A stretch of 64,000 bases of DNA from Phycisphaerae bacterium (lineage in GTDB: Bacteria > Planctomycetota > Phycisphaerae > UBA1845 > Fen-1342), in the NCBI GenBank assembly GCA_028277645.1, contig JANQFV010000023.1, positions 1 through 64,000 of the forward strand. The letters are read 5' to 3'. This document shows, piece by piece, positions 37,100 to 45,472 of this stretch (positions are counted from its first letter, which is position 1; each line of letters begins with the position of its first letter). The notes beneath the pieces are model-generated. The model was not told the origin of the DNA. It saw only the letters and a list, made by a program, of their open reading frames with translations, and did no database searches. The position numbers and the translations under genes are program-made.

Positions 37100-37216
37100 C
37101 TCACGCAGCGATCGCTGATCAAGCAAGTCGGCACGATTCGATGTTAAGCAACCGCGGCCGTGCGGAAACCCCACGCGGACAGCTGTCGTTTCGTATTGTG
37201 CGCCGGCTTCGGGCGC

Positions 37217-37245
37217 TTGCTCCCCGCTACGTACGAACATACGCT
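37217..37245 (+). promoter_or_regulatory. Promoter of tandem paralogue B
   Basis: TTGCTC, 17-nt spacer, TACGCT, 35 nt before the ATG at 37281, matching the other two copies. Confidence 0.65.
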
Positions 37246-37280
37246 GACCTTCGTCGCTCCATTCGATCGAGGTTCGGCTG

Positions 37281-38345
37281 ATGACACCGTTTGCCACGGC
37301 AGCGGAACAGCAAGACGACACAGCCGGCACTGCCGACGTACGCGATATTTCGGCTGGACACCCCGGCGGGCTCACAACCCCAGCCGGGCTGCTGGTCAGT
37401 GTCTGTACTATCGTCGGCTTGCTCACCGCGCTGATAATGCGTAGCGGAGTGCCGCTTTGGATGCTGCCGCTGACTCTCGCGGTCGCAGTCTCGTTGGCGT
37501 TGGACATTATCCGGGGCGTCACCTCGCTACGTGCCGTCCGAGCGATCCGCGCGATTGAGGCACCTCAGGACACTGATTTGCGCGAGATGGAATGCCAGCT
37601 CACCCGCGAACTCACGCGTAGCACGCACTTCACCGGCATCGCCCACGCCGGGGTATTCCAGAAGCAATCCCCGCTCGAGACGGCTGCCCTGAAACTTGCG
37701 GCCGCCGGCGCGGTTGGGATGACCTATCGCATCGTCGATGAGGAGCAGCCCGTGGCGGAATTGCCGGAGTCGCTAGACGTCCCGATCGAACCGACGCCAC
37801 TCGCGCGCGATTCAACCGCGTTTCGCGAGCTTATCGGCGACAGCCGTACGAAGACCACCATCTTTCGCGATGACCTCCGCCGCGCGCACGACCCTTCCGG
37901 CAACTCGGTCATCTGGTGGTGGTTCGTCCGCGTCAGCCTGGCGGTCGCCGCGCTGGGGCTGACGGTGGGGCTCATTATGGCCGTCATCGACCTCGTCAAC
38001 GCCCGCACGCCGAAAGCCGCCACGGGGCAAATACTGTCACTGTGTTTCGCGCTCGTCGTCATGCTTCTTTGGCGACTCTACCACCCGCGGCGGTGGACGC
38101 TCGTGCCCGGCGCGATCATCGTCAGCACGTCGACCTGGCGATCCACCGAGTGGCAACTCCACATGTTCCGCCGCTCGGACAGCGTCCTGCTCTACTGGCA
38201 GAAACTGAACTTCCTCGTGCTGGCGCAAACCGACGGAGCCGCATTCTCTCGCAGTGTTCGGCACGAGGAAGCAGAACTGGCCCTCCGCGCGTGGCGCAGC
38301 CCCATACCACCACCAGCGATCGAACGTATGAGCGATTTGGTGTAG
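37281..38345 (+). CDS. Tandem paralogue B: four-helix membrane protein of unknown function
   Basis: A 354-residue relative of the genes on either side. The order of parts is the same: N-terminal EQQDDTAGTADVRDI, paired membrane helices, the middle block SPLETAALKLAAAGAVGMTY and VPIEPTPLARDS, a second pair of helices, and the C-terminal domain PRRWTLVPGAIIVSTSTWRS ending IERMSDLV. The most constant parts between the three are the C-terminal 90 residues and the LAAAGAVG block; the N-terminal helices vary. It has its own promoter and no overlap with neighbours, so the three may be expressed separately. Confidence 0.87.
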   Translation: MTPFATAAEQQDDTAGTADVRDISAGHPGGLTTPAGLLVSVCTIVGLLTALIMRSGVPLWMLPLTLAVAVSLALDIIRGVTSLRAVRAIRAIEAPQDTDLREMECQLTRELTRSTHFTGIAHAGVFQKQSPLETAALKLAAAGAVGMTYRIVDEEQPVAELPESLDVPIEPTPLARDSTAFRELIGDSRTKTTIFRDDLRRAHDPSGNSVIWWWFVRVSLAVAALGLTVGLIMAVIDLVNARTPKAATGQILSLCFALVVMLLWRLYHPRRWTLVPGAIIVSTSTWRSTEWQLHMFRRSDSVLLYWQKLNFLVLAQTDGAAFSRSVRHEEAELALRAWRSPIPPPAIERMSDLV

Positions 38346-38424
38346 GTCGCGTACCGCCGGTGCGGTGCAGAAGCGCTCAGGCGATGCTGCCTGTCGGTTC
38401 CTGTCAGGCGCCGTCTTGGGTCGC

Positions 38425-38453
38425 TTGCCCCCGTAAGAACACAGACATACGCT
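38425..38453 (+). promoter_or_regulatory. Promoter of tandem paralogue C
   Basis: TTGCCC, 17-nt spacer, TACGCT, 35 nt before the ATG at 38489. The upstream flank (CCTGTCAGGCGCCGTC and on) closely matches that of paralogue A. Confidence 0.65.
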
Positions 38454-38459
38454 GGCCTT

Positions 38460-38476
38460 GATCGAATGACCCGATC
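38460..38476. promoter_or_regulatory. Palindrome near the predicted transcript start of paralogue C
   Basis: GATCG and CGATC arms separated by 7 nt, at the same place relative to the -10 element as the paralogue A palindrome. Paralogue B keeps only the right half (CGATCG). Confidence 0.4.
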
Positions 38477-38488
38477 GAGGCACGGCGT

Positions 38489-39550
38489 ATGGCATCTTCA
38501 ACCACATCAACGGAGCAGCATCCCGCCCAACCGCACACCGCGGCGGTCCGTGATCTCCACGTCACGCACCGGAGCGGATTGCGAGGCGTGCTGTTCCTGG
38601 TGCTCGCCTTTGGCATCTCCTTCGGCGCAATGCAGTTCCTGATCATGCGTGCCGGCATTCCCCAGTGGATGCTCACGTTCGCGCTCGCGGGGGCAGTTGT
38701 GCTGACATTGCTTGGCGTCGGTGGCGTTCTTGCTGTATGGGGTGTGCGGGCGGTGCGGGCGGCGGCAGCGGCCGGCACAACCGATGTAATCCAACTTGAG
38801 ACGCGACTCACACACGCACTCACACACCGGACCTACTTCGGCAGCATCGGCGTTGCGGGCATATTCCAGCGCTACTCGCCGCTGGAAGTCGCGACGCGCG
38901 CGCTGGCCCAGGCCGACGCCGTCGGCACAGCCTATCGCGTGTTCGATCAACAAACGCCCGTGGAGACGCTCACCGCGCCCCTGGAGGTTCCCTTCGAGCC
39001 GACCCCGCTGTCGCACCGCACACCCGCTTTCCGCGACCTGGCCGGCGACGCCCGCGACAACGCGGGGCGGGCCCGAGACGATCTACGCATGAGCCTGGCG
39101 ATTCTGGATCCGACCGGACGCTACCGCTGGCTCGCCAAGTTGCTGATCGCGTTTGGCTTTGTCTGCATACTGGGTTGGTTGATCTCGGCGATCATCGATC
39201 TGCTCCACGCGCGCGTGTCGCGGGTAGTTACGCAGGTGGCGCCGGCCGGCGTGATGTTCGTCGTCACGATACTCTGGTTCCTGTGGAGGCCGCGGCGCTG
39301 GACGCTCGTCCCCGGCGCGATCGTGGTCAGCACATCAACGTGGCGCTCCGCGGAGTGGAAGCTGCACGTCTTCCGCCGGGCAGACAGTGTCATGCTGTAC
39401 TGGCGGCGTGTGAACCGTCTGGTCGTCGCCCGGCGGGACGGCCTCGTGTTCTCGCGCAACGTGCGTCCCGACGAAGCGGACCTCGCCCTGCGCGCTTGGC
39501 GCAGCCCGCTCGAGCCGCCGGCGCTCGAGCAGATGAGTGATTTGGTCTAG
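38489..39550 (+). CDS. Tandem paralogue C: four-helix membrane protein of unknown function
   Basis: A 353-residue relative. The N-terminus (TSTEQHPAQPHTAAVRDL) aligns with both others; the first helix pair includes LFLVLAFGISFGAMQFLI. The middle block is SPLEVATRALAQADAVGTAY with VPFEPTPLSHRT, diverged from the LAAAGAVG of A and B. The C-terminal domain PRRWTLVPGAIVVSTSTWRS ends EQMSDLV. Together with A and B it makes a direct-repeat array of whole gene units, including promoter and part of the 3' flank. No known family was recognised. Confidence 0.85.
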   Translation: MASSTTSTEQHPAQPHTAAVRDLHVTHRSGLRGVLFLVLAFGISFGAMQFLIMRAGIPQWMLTFALAGAVVLTLLGVGGVLAVWGVRAVRAAAAAGTTDVIQLETRLTHALTHRTYFGSIGVAGIFQRYSPLEVATRALAQADAVGTAYRVFDQQTPVETLTAPLEVPFEPTPLSHRTPAFRDLAGDARDNAGRARDDLRMSLAILDPTGRYRWLAKLLIAFGFVCILGWLISAIIDLLHARVSRVVTQVAPAGVMFVVTILWFLWRPRRWTLVPGAIVVSTSTWRSAEWKLHVFRRADSVMLYWRRVNRLVVARRDGLVFSRNVRPDEADLALRAWRSPLEPPALEQMSDLV

Positions 39551-39652
39551 CTCGCTGCGCGAGCAGAGATCAAGGGAACTGGGGATCAAGGGATCGAGAG
39601 GAAGAGACGGGGCGTGAGCTTCGTAGGGTCGGCCTGGAGTAGCATGACGACG

Positions 39653-39689
39653 CCGGCGTGCCGCTACGTTGCCAGCAGCGGCACGCCGG
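39653..39689. terminator. Strong hairpin between convergent genes
   Basis: A perfect 13-bp stem (CCGGCGTGCCGCT and its complement) with an 11-nt loop lies between the end of paralogue C and the end of the convergent secreted-protein gene. No T-run follows on either strand, but the stability and position suggest a bidirectional transcription end. Confidence 0.65.
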
Positions 39690-39703
39690 GTGTCGGGCTC
39701 CCT

Positions 39704-41581
39704 CTACTCTGTAATCACGAATGACAGGTCCAGCGACTCGGCGAACTCCTGCTCGCAACTGTGCCAGATCTGACCTTCGCTGATGATGAAGTTGTAACCA
39801 CGTACGTCTATCGAGATCCACTCCGGATTGTAATCCCACAACGTCCAGTCGAGCTCGTAGATACCGCCAAACTCAGGTGGTGGACATACCGGAGACGGAA
39901 AGCCCGTCAGGAGGGCAACGAACGGGTTGATATCACCAAAGTCGGCCGAACCGTCCTGCCCGTAATCGCCGTTCTCGTTGATGTCACCATTCTCACCCGG
40001 GCAACCGGGGTAAATCGCCTGCCAGGCGAAGTAGCCGTCGACGAGCAATGTGACGAATGGGTTGATGTCACCGAAGTTAACCAAGCCATCGCAGTTCAGG
40101 TCACCTCGACAAATGGGCGGATCGGCCCTGTGCAGCAGCACCTCGCGTCCGAGGTGCGCCGCCTCATCGAAGTCCGGATTGTCCGGCAACGGCGGCGAGT
40201 CGGGACCGTAGTCCAGTAACCACCAATCCGGCGTTGACCAGTTGACCGCCAAATAAATCTCGCTGGGTTGCGAGAGGTTCATGGGTAGAAGGTTCAGGTA
40301 AATGTGTACAACCTTGATGCGATCCGGATTGTACGGGTGATCCCAGAACCAGATGTTGTACCAGTCGGTGTCAGGGTAGTAGTACCACTCACCGAAGTTG
40401 TAGCCCGAGCCGCCGCCGTTGACGAAGTCTCCGAGTTCGTTGATCTCAATAAAGAAATCGTCCTCAACGATGTCGGGTACGAGCGGCTCGTACATCTCCA
40501 CCCAGGAGAGTTCGTCGTCCGGGGTCAAGCTCCAGACCGCGTCGTCGTTCCAGTGATCCTCGGTTGACTTCCAGCCCCACACGCCCCCCGTCACTTCAGC
40601 CGAGATGGCGAGCCAGTAGATCTCACCTTCGGTCTGAACGAACGCGTTAAACGGATAAAGGTCGTACTGGAAATAATGCACGTGGTTGTCGGGCAGGATC
40701 TCGCCGTTCGATGGATCGTACCATCCTTCACTCGTGGGCGGGTCAATCCCGTTGACGCCGAAGGACTCGAACCGCTCCTCCCAGAGCAGAGTGCCCGGGT
40801 GGCTGTGGCTGCCGGGGATGTTCGGATCAGCCGGCACATCATCGTAGATGCGCACGTTGAATGCGGTGATCTGGCCTTCAATGTCGTTCAGCCATGAGCC
40901 CCAGAAGTGGATGTCATTTACGGGGCCGGAGCTCGTGCATACCCAGTCATCCGCCAGCCAGAGCGGGGCAGTCGCGTTCACGTCCCAACCGTCCTCGTCC
41001 GGCCACTGGGGAAAGTGCATTTTGTGATCGAAGATCTTGGCCGGATGGGCCACATAGTCGAAAGACACGTCCCCCGCACCGTCGTGACCGCTCGGGCGTG
41101 TGCGTAACTCCACCGTATGCGCGATGTTGGCCAGCCCGCCGACCTGGATGGCCACCTTGTTCTTGTCCTTGGTCTGGTACGAATAATCCGGGGCTGAGCT
41201 TCCATCGAGGAAGATGTCGACCCAGCCATCGTTGCCGTCACAGCCAACCAACTGGATATGCAGTGACGTGGACGGCTGGTTGAACACACACTTCCACCAA
41301 CGGACGCCGCCCGTCCAGTCGTACAGCCAGCAGATGTAGTCGCCGGGCTGTGGGTTGTTCCAACTCCAGGACGGATAGAACCGGACTCCGCTTTGACTCC
41401 AGTCAATATTCGCCGGCCGGGGGTGGTTGGGATCCATGTCTTCGGCGGGCACAACCTCGACGAAAGACGGATCCCCCTGGGGCACATGCTCGCCTTCCTT
41501 GACGGTCCACACTTGCGCCGCGACCAACGGCGTTGCCAGCAGCAGGGCCAGGACGCATGCGCAGCGGATTGTTACTGTCAT
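39704..41581 (-). CDS. Large secreted protein with dockerin-like GDINxFV repeats
   Basis: A 625-residue exported protein starting at the ATG at 41581, chosen because AAGGAG is 8 nt upstream; the longer frame to 41959 is not coding-like. The signal peptide is CACVLALLLATPLVAA-Q. The body holds motifs typical of uncharacterised planctomycete secreted proteins, including LADDWVCTSSGPVNDIHFWG and SHPGTLLWEE (I recall DUF7901). The repeats GDLNCDGLVNFGDINPF and DGSADFGDINPF follow. Unlike the BNR protein at 793-2535, about 70 more residues come after the repeats, beginning GGIYELDWTLW. The repeats resemble calcium-binding dockerin loops. No enzymatic role is indicated. Confidence 0.85.
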   Translation of the reverse strand: MTVTIRCACVLALLLATPLVAAQVWTVKEGEHVPQGDPSFVEVVPAEDMDPNHPRPANIDWSQSGVRFYPSWSWNNPQPGDYICWLYDWTGGVRWWKCVFNQPSTSLHIQLVGCDGNDGWVDIFLDGSSAPDYSYQTKDKNKVAIQVGGLANIAHTVELRTRPSGHDGAGDVSFDYVAHPAKIFDHKMHFPQWPDEDGWDVNATAPLWLADDWVCTSSGPVNDIHFWGSWLNDIEGQITAFNVRIYDDVPADPNIPGSHSHPGTLLWEERFESFGVNGIDPPTSEGWYDPSNGEILPDNHVHYFQYDLYPFNAFVQTEGEIYWLAISAEVTGGVWGWKSTEDHWNDDAVWSLTPDDELSWVEMYEPLVPDIVEDDFFIEINELGDFVNGGGSGYNFGEWYYYPDTDWYNIWFWDHPYNPDRIKVVHIYLNLLPMNLSQPSEIYLAVNWSTPDWWLLDYGPDSPPLPDNPDFDEAAHLGREVLLHRADPPICRGDLNCDGLVNFGDINPFVTLLVDGYFAWQAIYPGCPGENGDINENGDYGQDGSADFGDINPFVALLTGFPSPVCPPPEFGGIYELDWTLWDYNPEWISIDVRGYNFIISEGQIWHSCEQEFAESLDLSFVITE

Positions 41582-42265
41582 TGCGTAGCTCCTTACTCGA
41601 AGGTTCTCGCTCACTGTCGATCCTCGGGGCGACATCGACATACGTCCCGATCGCTCCTCCTCCGCTCCGGTCTGCCGGATACGCCAGACAGCCGGCGGCG
41701 CCCGTGACCGGCGGAGACGATTCTCGTTACGGCAAGCCCCCATCCCGTGCCCCATGACGGGCGCGTGGCTCCGGTACAGCGCGCTGCTGAAAAACCACGC
41801 TGGCATCGGTGGCTCTCGGCGCGCGGACCTGTCTAAGTCGCCATGAGCACGCCGCTGCCTCCATGCACGCGAATCCCGGCGGTCCGCCGCCTCGAGCCGC
41901 TTCGGCGGCCAGCATGGCCCAGTCCCAACCTCGGTCCGGTTGCGACCGAGGCTGCGCAATCAGCCGGCGGTGGTCCGAGAAGACCCCGTCGGCCGCTATG
42001 TTAAGTGTACCTCAGGTTCTGAACGCTGAGGGCATTTGAGTGACTTTTTGCCTCTTTTATTGGCGAGAGTGGCGCGCAGTCTGTTGCACAAGTGAACGTT
42101 CGCGTCGTATCGGCATCAATGCTGTCTCTGAGTGCGTTCGTCGGGCCACATCTGCCGGCCATCCTGCGGTGAACTTGTCCCGATGTGTGTCTCATGGTCT
42201 ACTGCGGGATCATTGGCGCGGTTCGGCCGGGACCGCTACGGCGTGGACCGGTGTTGGAGGTTGAT
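41582..42265. other. Divergent intergenic region (684 bp)
   Basis: Separates the secreted-protein gene from trpS. The only clear structure is an 8-bp perfect hairpin at 41929-41951 (CCTCGGTC / GACCGAGG, 7-nt loop). A weak candidate promoter (TTGAGT near 42037) lies toward trpS. No credible coding frame was recognised. Confidence 0.4.
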
Positions 42266-43240
42266 ATGCGTATTTTGTCGGGGATTCAGCCCTCAGGCCT
42301 GTTGCACCTGGGAAACTACTACGGGGCCATGAAGCAGCATATCGAGCTCCAGGAAGAGCACGATTGCTTCTATTTCATCGCCAACTATCACTCACTCACA
42401 ACAATTCAGAACGCGGATCGGCTGCGTGAGCTGACGCGCGACGTGGCCCTGGGCTACCTCGCGATGGGGCTCGACCCGCAGAAGGTCACGTTCTTTCGCC
42501 AGAGCGACGTGCCTGAGGTGACCGAGCTGACCTGGCTGCTGGCGACGGTCACGGGCCGAGGTTTGCTGGAGCGGGCGCACTCGTTCAAGGACAAAGTCGC
42601 TAAGGGGCTGAGCGTCAACATGGGGCTGTTCGCTTACCCGCTGCTCATGGCCAGCGACATCCTGATCTATCGCAGCAATCTCGTGCCGGTCGGCAAAGAC
42701 CAGGTCCAGCACATCGAGATGACGCAGGACATGGCCGGGTACTTCAACCAGACCTATTCCGAAGTGTTCGTGCGGCCCGAGCCACGCCTCAATGAGGCCG
42801 CCGTCGTACCGGGCATCGACGGCCAGAAGATGAGCAAGAGCTACGGCAACATCATCGAACTCTTCGGTGAGCCCAAGCCGATCAAGAAGAAGTTCATGGC
42901 GATCAAGACCGACAGCACGCCGGTGGAAGATCCCAAAGACCCGGATACGTGCAACGTCTTCGCCCTGTTGAAGCTGATGGCCACACCCGAAGAGCTGGCG
43001 GAGTGGGACCAACGCTATCGCGCCGGCGGCATGGGCTATGGCGACGCGAAGAAGCGTCTGGTCGAACTCTACGAAGTGCAATTCGACGCGCGGCGGGACG
43101 CGTACAACGACTGGAAGAATCGGCCGGACGACGTCGAAGACGTGCTCCGCGCCGGCGGACAGAAGGCCCGCGCCGTCGCACAGGAAGTGATGGATGATGC
43201 ACGCAAAGCGTGCGGAATCACGACGGCGCGAATCGCCTAG
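42266..43240 (+). CDS. trpS: Tryptophanyl-tRNA synthetase
   Basis: A class I aminoacyl-tRNA synthetase charging tRNA-Trp, 324 residues, the normal bacterial size. The ATP-binding HIGH-type motif is SGLLHLGNYYGA (HLGN) and the KMSKS motif is DGQKMSKSYGN. The N-terminal MRILSGIQPSG is typical. The ATG at 42266 has GGAGG 5 nt upstream; the in-frame ATG at 42185 lacks one. It starts a run of plus-strand genes (trpS, scpA, RidA-like, ROK kinase) that may share a transcript with small gaps. Confidence 0.97.
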   Translation: MRILSGIQPSGLLHLGNYYGAMKQHIELQEEHDCFYFIANYHSLTTIQNADRLRELTRDVALGYLAMGLDPQKVTFFRQSDVPEVTELTWLLATVTGRGLLERAHSFKDKVAKGLSVNMGLFAYPLLMASDILIYRSNLVPVGKDQVQHIEMTQDMAGYFNQTYSEVFVRPEPRLNEAAVVPGIDGQKMSKSYGNIIELFGEPKPIKKKFMAIKTDSTPVEDPKDPDTCNVFALLKLMATPEELAEWDQRYRAGGMGYGDAKKRLVELYEVQFDARRDAYNDWKNRPDDVEDVLRAGGQKARAVAQEVMDDARKACGITTARIA

Positions 43241-43276
43241 CGAACGACGACCGCCGGCTGAGAGCTGATAGCTACA

Positions 43277-44080
43277 ATGTCCGACGACTACCGCGTACAA
43301 CTCGATGTCTTCACCGGCCCGCTGGATTTGCTGTTGTATCTGATTCGGCGGGACGAGGTCGATATTTACGACATCCCCATCGCGCGCGTCACCGATCAAT
43401 ATTTGGAACACGTAAAGCTGCTCGAACAGCTCGACCCGAACACCGTCGGCGACTTTCTGGTGCTGGCCGCGACGCTGATCGAGCTGAAGTCGAGGGCCCT
43501 GCTGCCGACGCCACCGCTGGAGCCCTTGGACGACGAGGATGATCCGCGCGCTCCCCTCGTGAAGCAGTTGCTGGAGTACAAGCGGTTCAAGGACGCCGCC
43601 AAGACGCTTGGCTCGGCCGCCGAGGAGCGCGGCAAGCGCTACGAGCGCGTGCCCGTTGACCTGCCGAAAGAACTGCAGGGCGTAGAGCTAGAAGAAGCCA
43701 ATGTCTGGGACCTGCTGCGGGCCTTCGGAGCAGTGATGGAGGCCACGGGCCGCGGCCCGGGTCACCATGACGTCGCTTATGACGACACGCCCATCGAGCT
43801 CCACGCCGCGGAAATCGTGGCGATTCTGGCGCGCGAAGGCCCAACCGAATTCAAACTGCTGTTCGACGGCCCATCCAACAGGTCCCAAATCGTCGGCCGA
43901 TTCCTGGCATTACTCGAGCTGATGCGGCTACACCGCCTCCGCGCCGAGCAGGAGACCGTTCACGGCACGATCTACCTGTTCCTACTGCGCGAGGTCGCGG
44001 ACGAACCCGACGGCGACGATACGGACCTACTTCCCGAACCTACTGATGAGAGGACGCAAGACGATGAGCAAACCGAGTGA
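43277..44080 (+). CDS. scpA: Segregation and condensation protein A
   Basis: ScpA is the kleisin that bridges SMC heads in bacterial chromosome condensation and segregation. The N-terminal hallmark VQLDVFTGPLDLLLYLIRRDEVDIYDIPIA is clear (quoted here as VFTGPLDLLLYLI and DEVDIYDIPIA). The C-terminal winged-helix region includes FLALLELMRLHRLRAEQ. The protein is 267 residues with an acidic tail. scpB is not in the window. It overlaps the next gene by 17 nt. Confidence 0.96.
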   Translation: MSDDYRVQLDVFTGPLDLLLYLIRRDEVDIYDIPIARVTDQYLEHVKLLEQLDPNTVGDFLVLAATLIELKSRALLPTPPLEPLDDEDDPRAPLVKQLLEYKRFKDAAKTLGSAAEERGKRYERVPVDLPKELQGVELEEANVWDLLRAFGAVMEATGRGPGHHDVAYDDTPIELHAAEIVAILAREGPTEFKLLFDGPSNRSQIVGRFLALLELMRLHRLRAEQETVHGTIYLFLLREVADEPDGDDTDLLPEPTDERTQDDEQTE

Positions 44081-44534
44081 ACGGCTAGCAGGACTGGGCC
44101 TTCAGCTCCCTGCTGTCGCGACGCCGGTCGGCGCATACGTTCCCGCCCTGCGCCACAATGACACGTTACTTCTAAGCGGTCAGATTCCGTTGCGGGACGG
44201 CGTGATGGCTTACACCGGTAAGGTCGGCGGTGCCGAGGGACGTACGCTCGAAGACGCGCAGGCCGCCGCCCGCATCTGCACGCTCAACGCAATCGCAGCC
44301 GCGGCTGAGTGCGTGGGCGGAATCGACAAGCTGACGCGGGTCCTGAAGGCGTTCATCTACGTCGCATCTGCGTCGGGCTTCACCGACCAGCACAAGGTCG
44401 CCAATGGCGCCAGCGATCTACTGGCAGAAGTCTTCGGCGAAGCCGGCAGGCACGCCCGCGCCGCAGTCGGCGTGGCCGAACTGCCTTTGAACGCGACCGT
44501 CGAAGTCGACGTAATGTTCGCAGTTGGGAAGTAG
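44064..44534 (+). CDS. RidA/YjgF family protein
   Basis: A 156-residue member of the YjgF/YER057c/UK114 family. Conserved parts are LLLSGQIPLRDG, QAAARICTLNAIAAAAECVGG and GRHARAAVGVAELPLNATVEVD, with the Arg of ARAAVG as the typical substrate-binding residue. Members hydrolyse reactive enamine/imine intermediates, though this one belongs to a longer YjgF subgroup with unknown substrate. The ATG at 44064 overlaps scpA by 17 nt. Confidence 0.92.
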   Translation: MSKPSERLAGLGLQLPAVATPVGAYVPALRHNDTLLLSGQIPLRDGVMAYTGKVGGAEGRTLEDAQAAARICTLNAIAAAAECVGGIDKLTRVLKAFIYVASASGFTDQHKVANGASDLLAEVFGEAGRHARAAVGVAELPLNATVEVDVMFAVGK

Positions 44535-44560
44535 CCGCGCAGCAAGCGGAGTCGTGATCC

Positions 44561-45472
44561 TTGGCATCTGAACCAGACATTGCTCTCGGAGTCGACATCG
44601 GTGGCACACGCGTGCGCGTCGGCGTGATCACTGCAGACGGCAAGGTTCGCGCGCATATCGAGGATCGGCTGCCGACCGACGGCGATCCGGAACAGCTTGC
44701 GGCGCTTGTCAAGCGGCAGACGGCGCACGTCATCGAGCGTTCGGAATGCCGCCCCGAGTTGGCCGGCGTAGCGCTACCCGGCGTGTGGGAACGCGAAACC
44801 GGCGTCATGCAGCGCGCCGTCAATCTGCCACGACTCGAGGGCGTCGACCTGCCCGCCATGTTCCGCAACGCGACCGGCTGCACCATCCGCCTCGAGGCCG
44901 ACGTAAACGCGGGCGTCTGGGGACAGTATCGCGCGCTAAGCCCACGGCCCGAGCGGCTCGTCTACATCTCGCTCGGCACTGGCATCGGCGGCAGCGTGAT
45001 CCTCGACGGCAAGATCCTGCAACACACGCGCGGCGGTGCCGGACACTTCGGGTTCCTGATCGCCGACACCGCCGAGGGCGCCCCCGCCGGTCGCAACAAG
45101 GTCCCCGGCTGTCTGTCGGCGATCGCGGCCGGTCCAGCGTTGCACCTGGCCGCAACCGGCACAACCGACTACGAAGCCATCGGTGACGAGGAGTTCCCCG
45201 ACGAAGTAGTCAACTACGCCGCGCGTGGGCTTGCCGTCGCCATTTTCAACCTCGTACACCTGTTCGCGCCGGAGATCGTGCTGCTGGGTGGCGGAGTGAT
45301 CGATAATCATGCCGAAATCGTCGACGCCACGCGCACGGCGTTTGCGCAACGCCAGAGCAGTCTCATCCTGCTCGGAATGCGGATTGAAAAGGCCCCTCTT
45401 ACCACGCACGAAGCCGGCGTAATCGGCGCAGCGTTACTCGCGCTGCGCGCTACGACGGCCACACCCCGCTGA
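44561..45472 (+). CDS. ROK-family sugar kinase
   Basis: A 303-residue ROK kinase, probably glucokinase-like. The N-terminal phosphate-binding motif is ALGVDIGGTRVRVGVI, and the ROK region contains YISLGTGIGGSVILDG and GGAGHFGFLI. The zinc-binding cysteine motif common in glucokinases is only partly present: GCLSAIAAG. It starts at TTG (44561), with GGAG about 10 nt upstream. The 3' end overlaps the convergent dapF by 23 nt. The exact sugar cannot be decided from the sequence. Confidence 0.9.
   Translation: MASEPDIALGVDIGGTRVRVGVITADGKVRAHIEDRLPTDGDPEQLAALVKRQTAHVIERSECRPELAGVALPGVWERETGVMQRAVNLPRLEGVDLPAMFRNATGCTIRLEADVNAGVWGQYRALSPRPERLVYISLGTGIGGSVILDGKILQHTRGGAGHFGFLIADTAEGAPAGRNKVPGCLSAIAAGPALHLAATGTTDYEAIGDEEFPDEVVNYAARGLAVAIFNLVHLFAPEIVLLGGGVIDNHAEIVDATRTAFAQRQSSLILLGMRIEKAPLTTHEAGVIGAALLALRATTATPR

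Noticed and set aside
41582-41959. Extended 5' end of the secreted protein gene
   Set aside because: The extension lacks a ribosome site and precedes a textbook signal peptide at the ATG at 41581.
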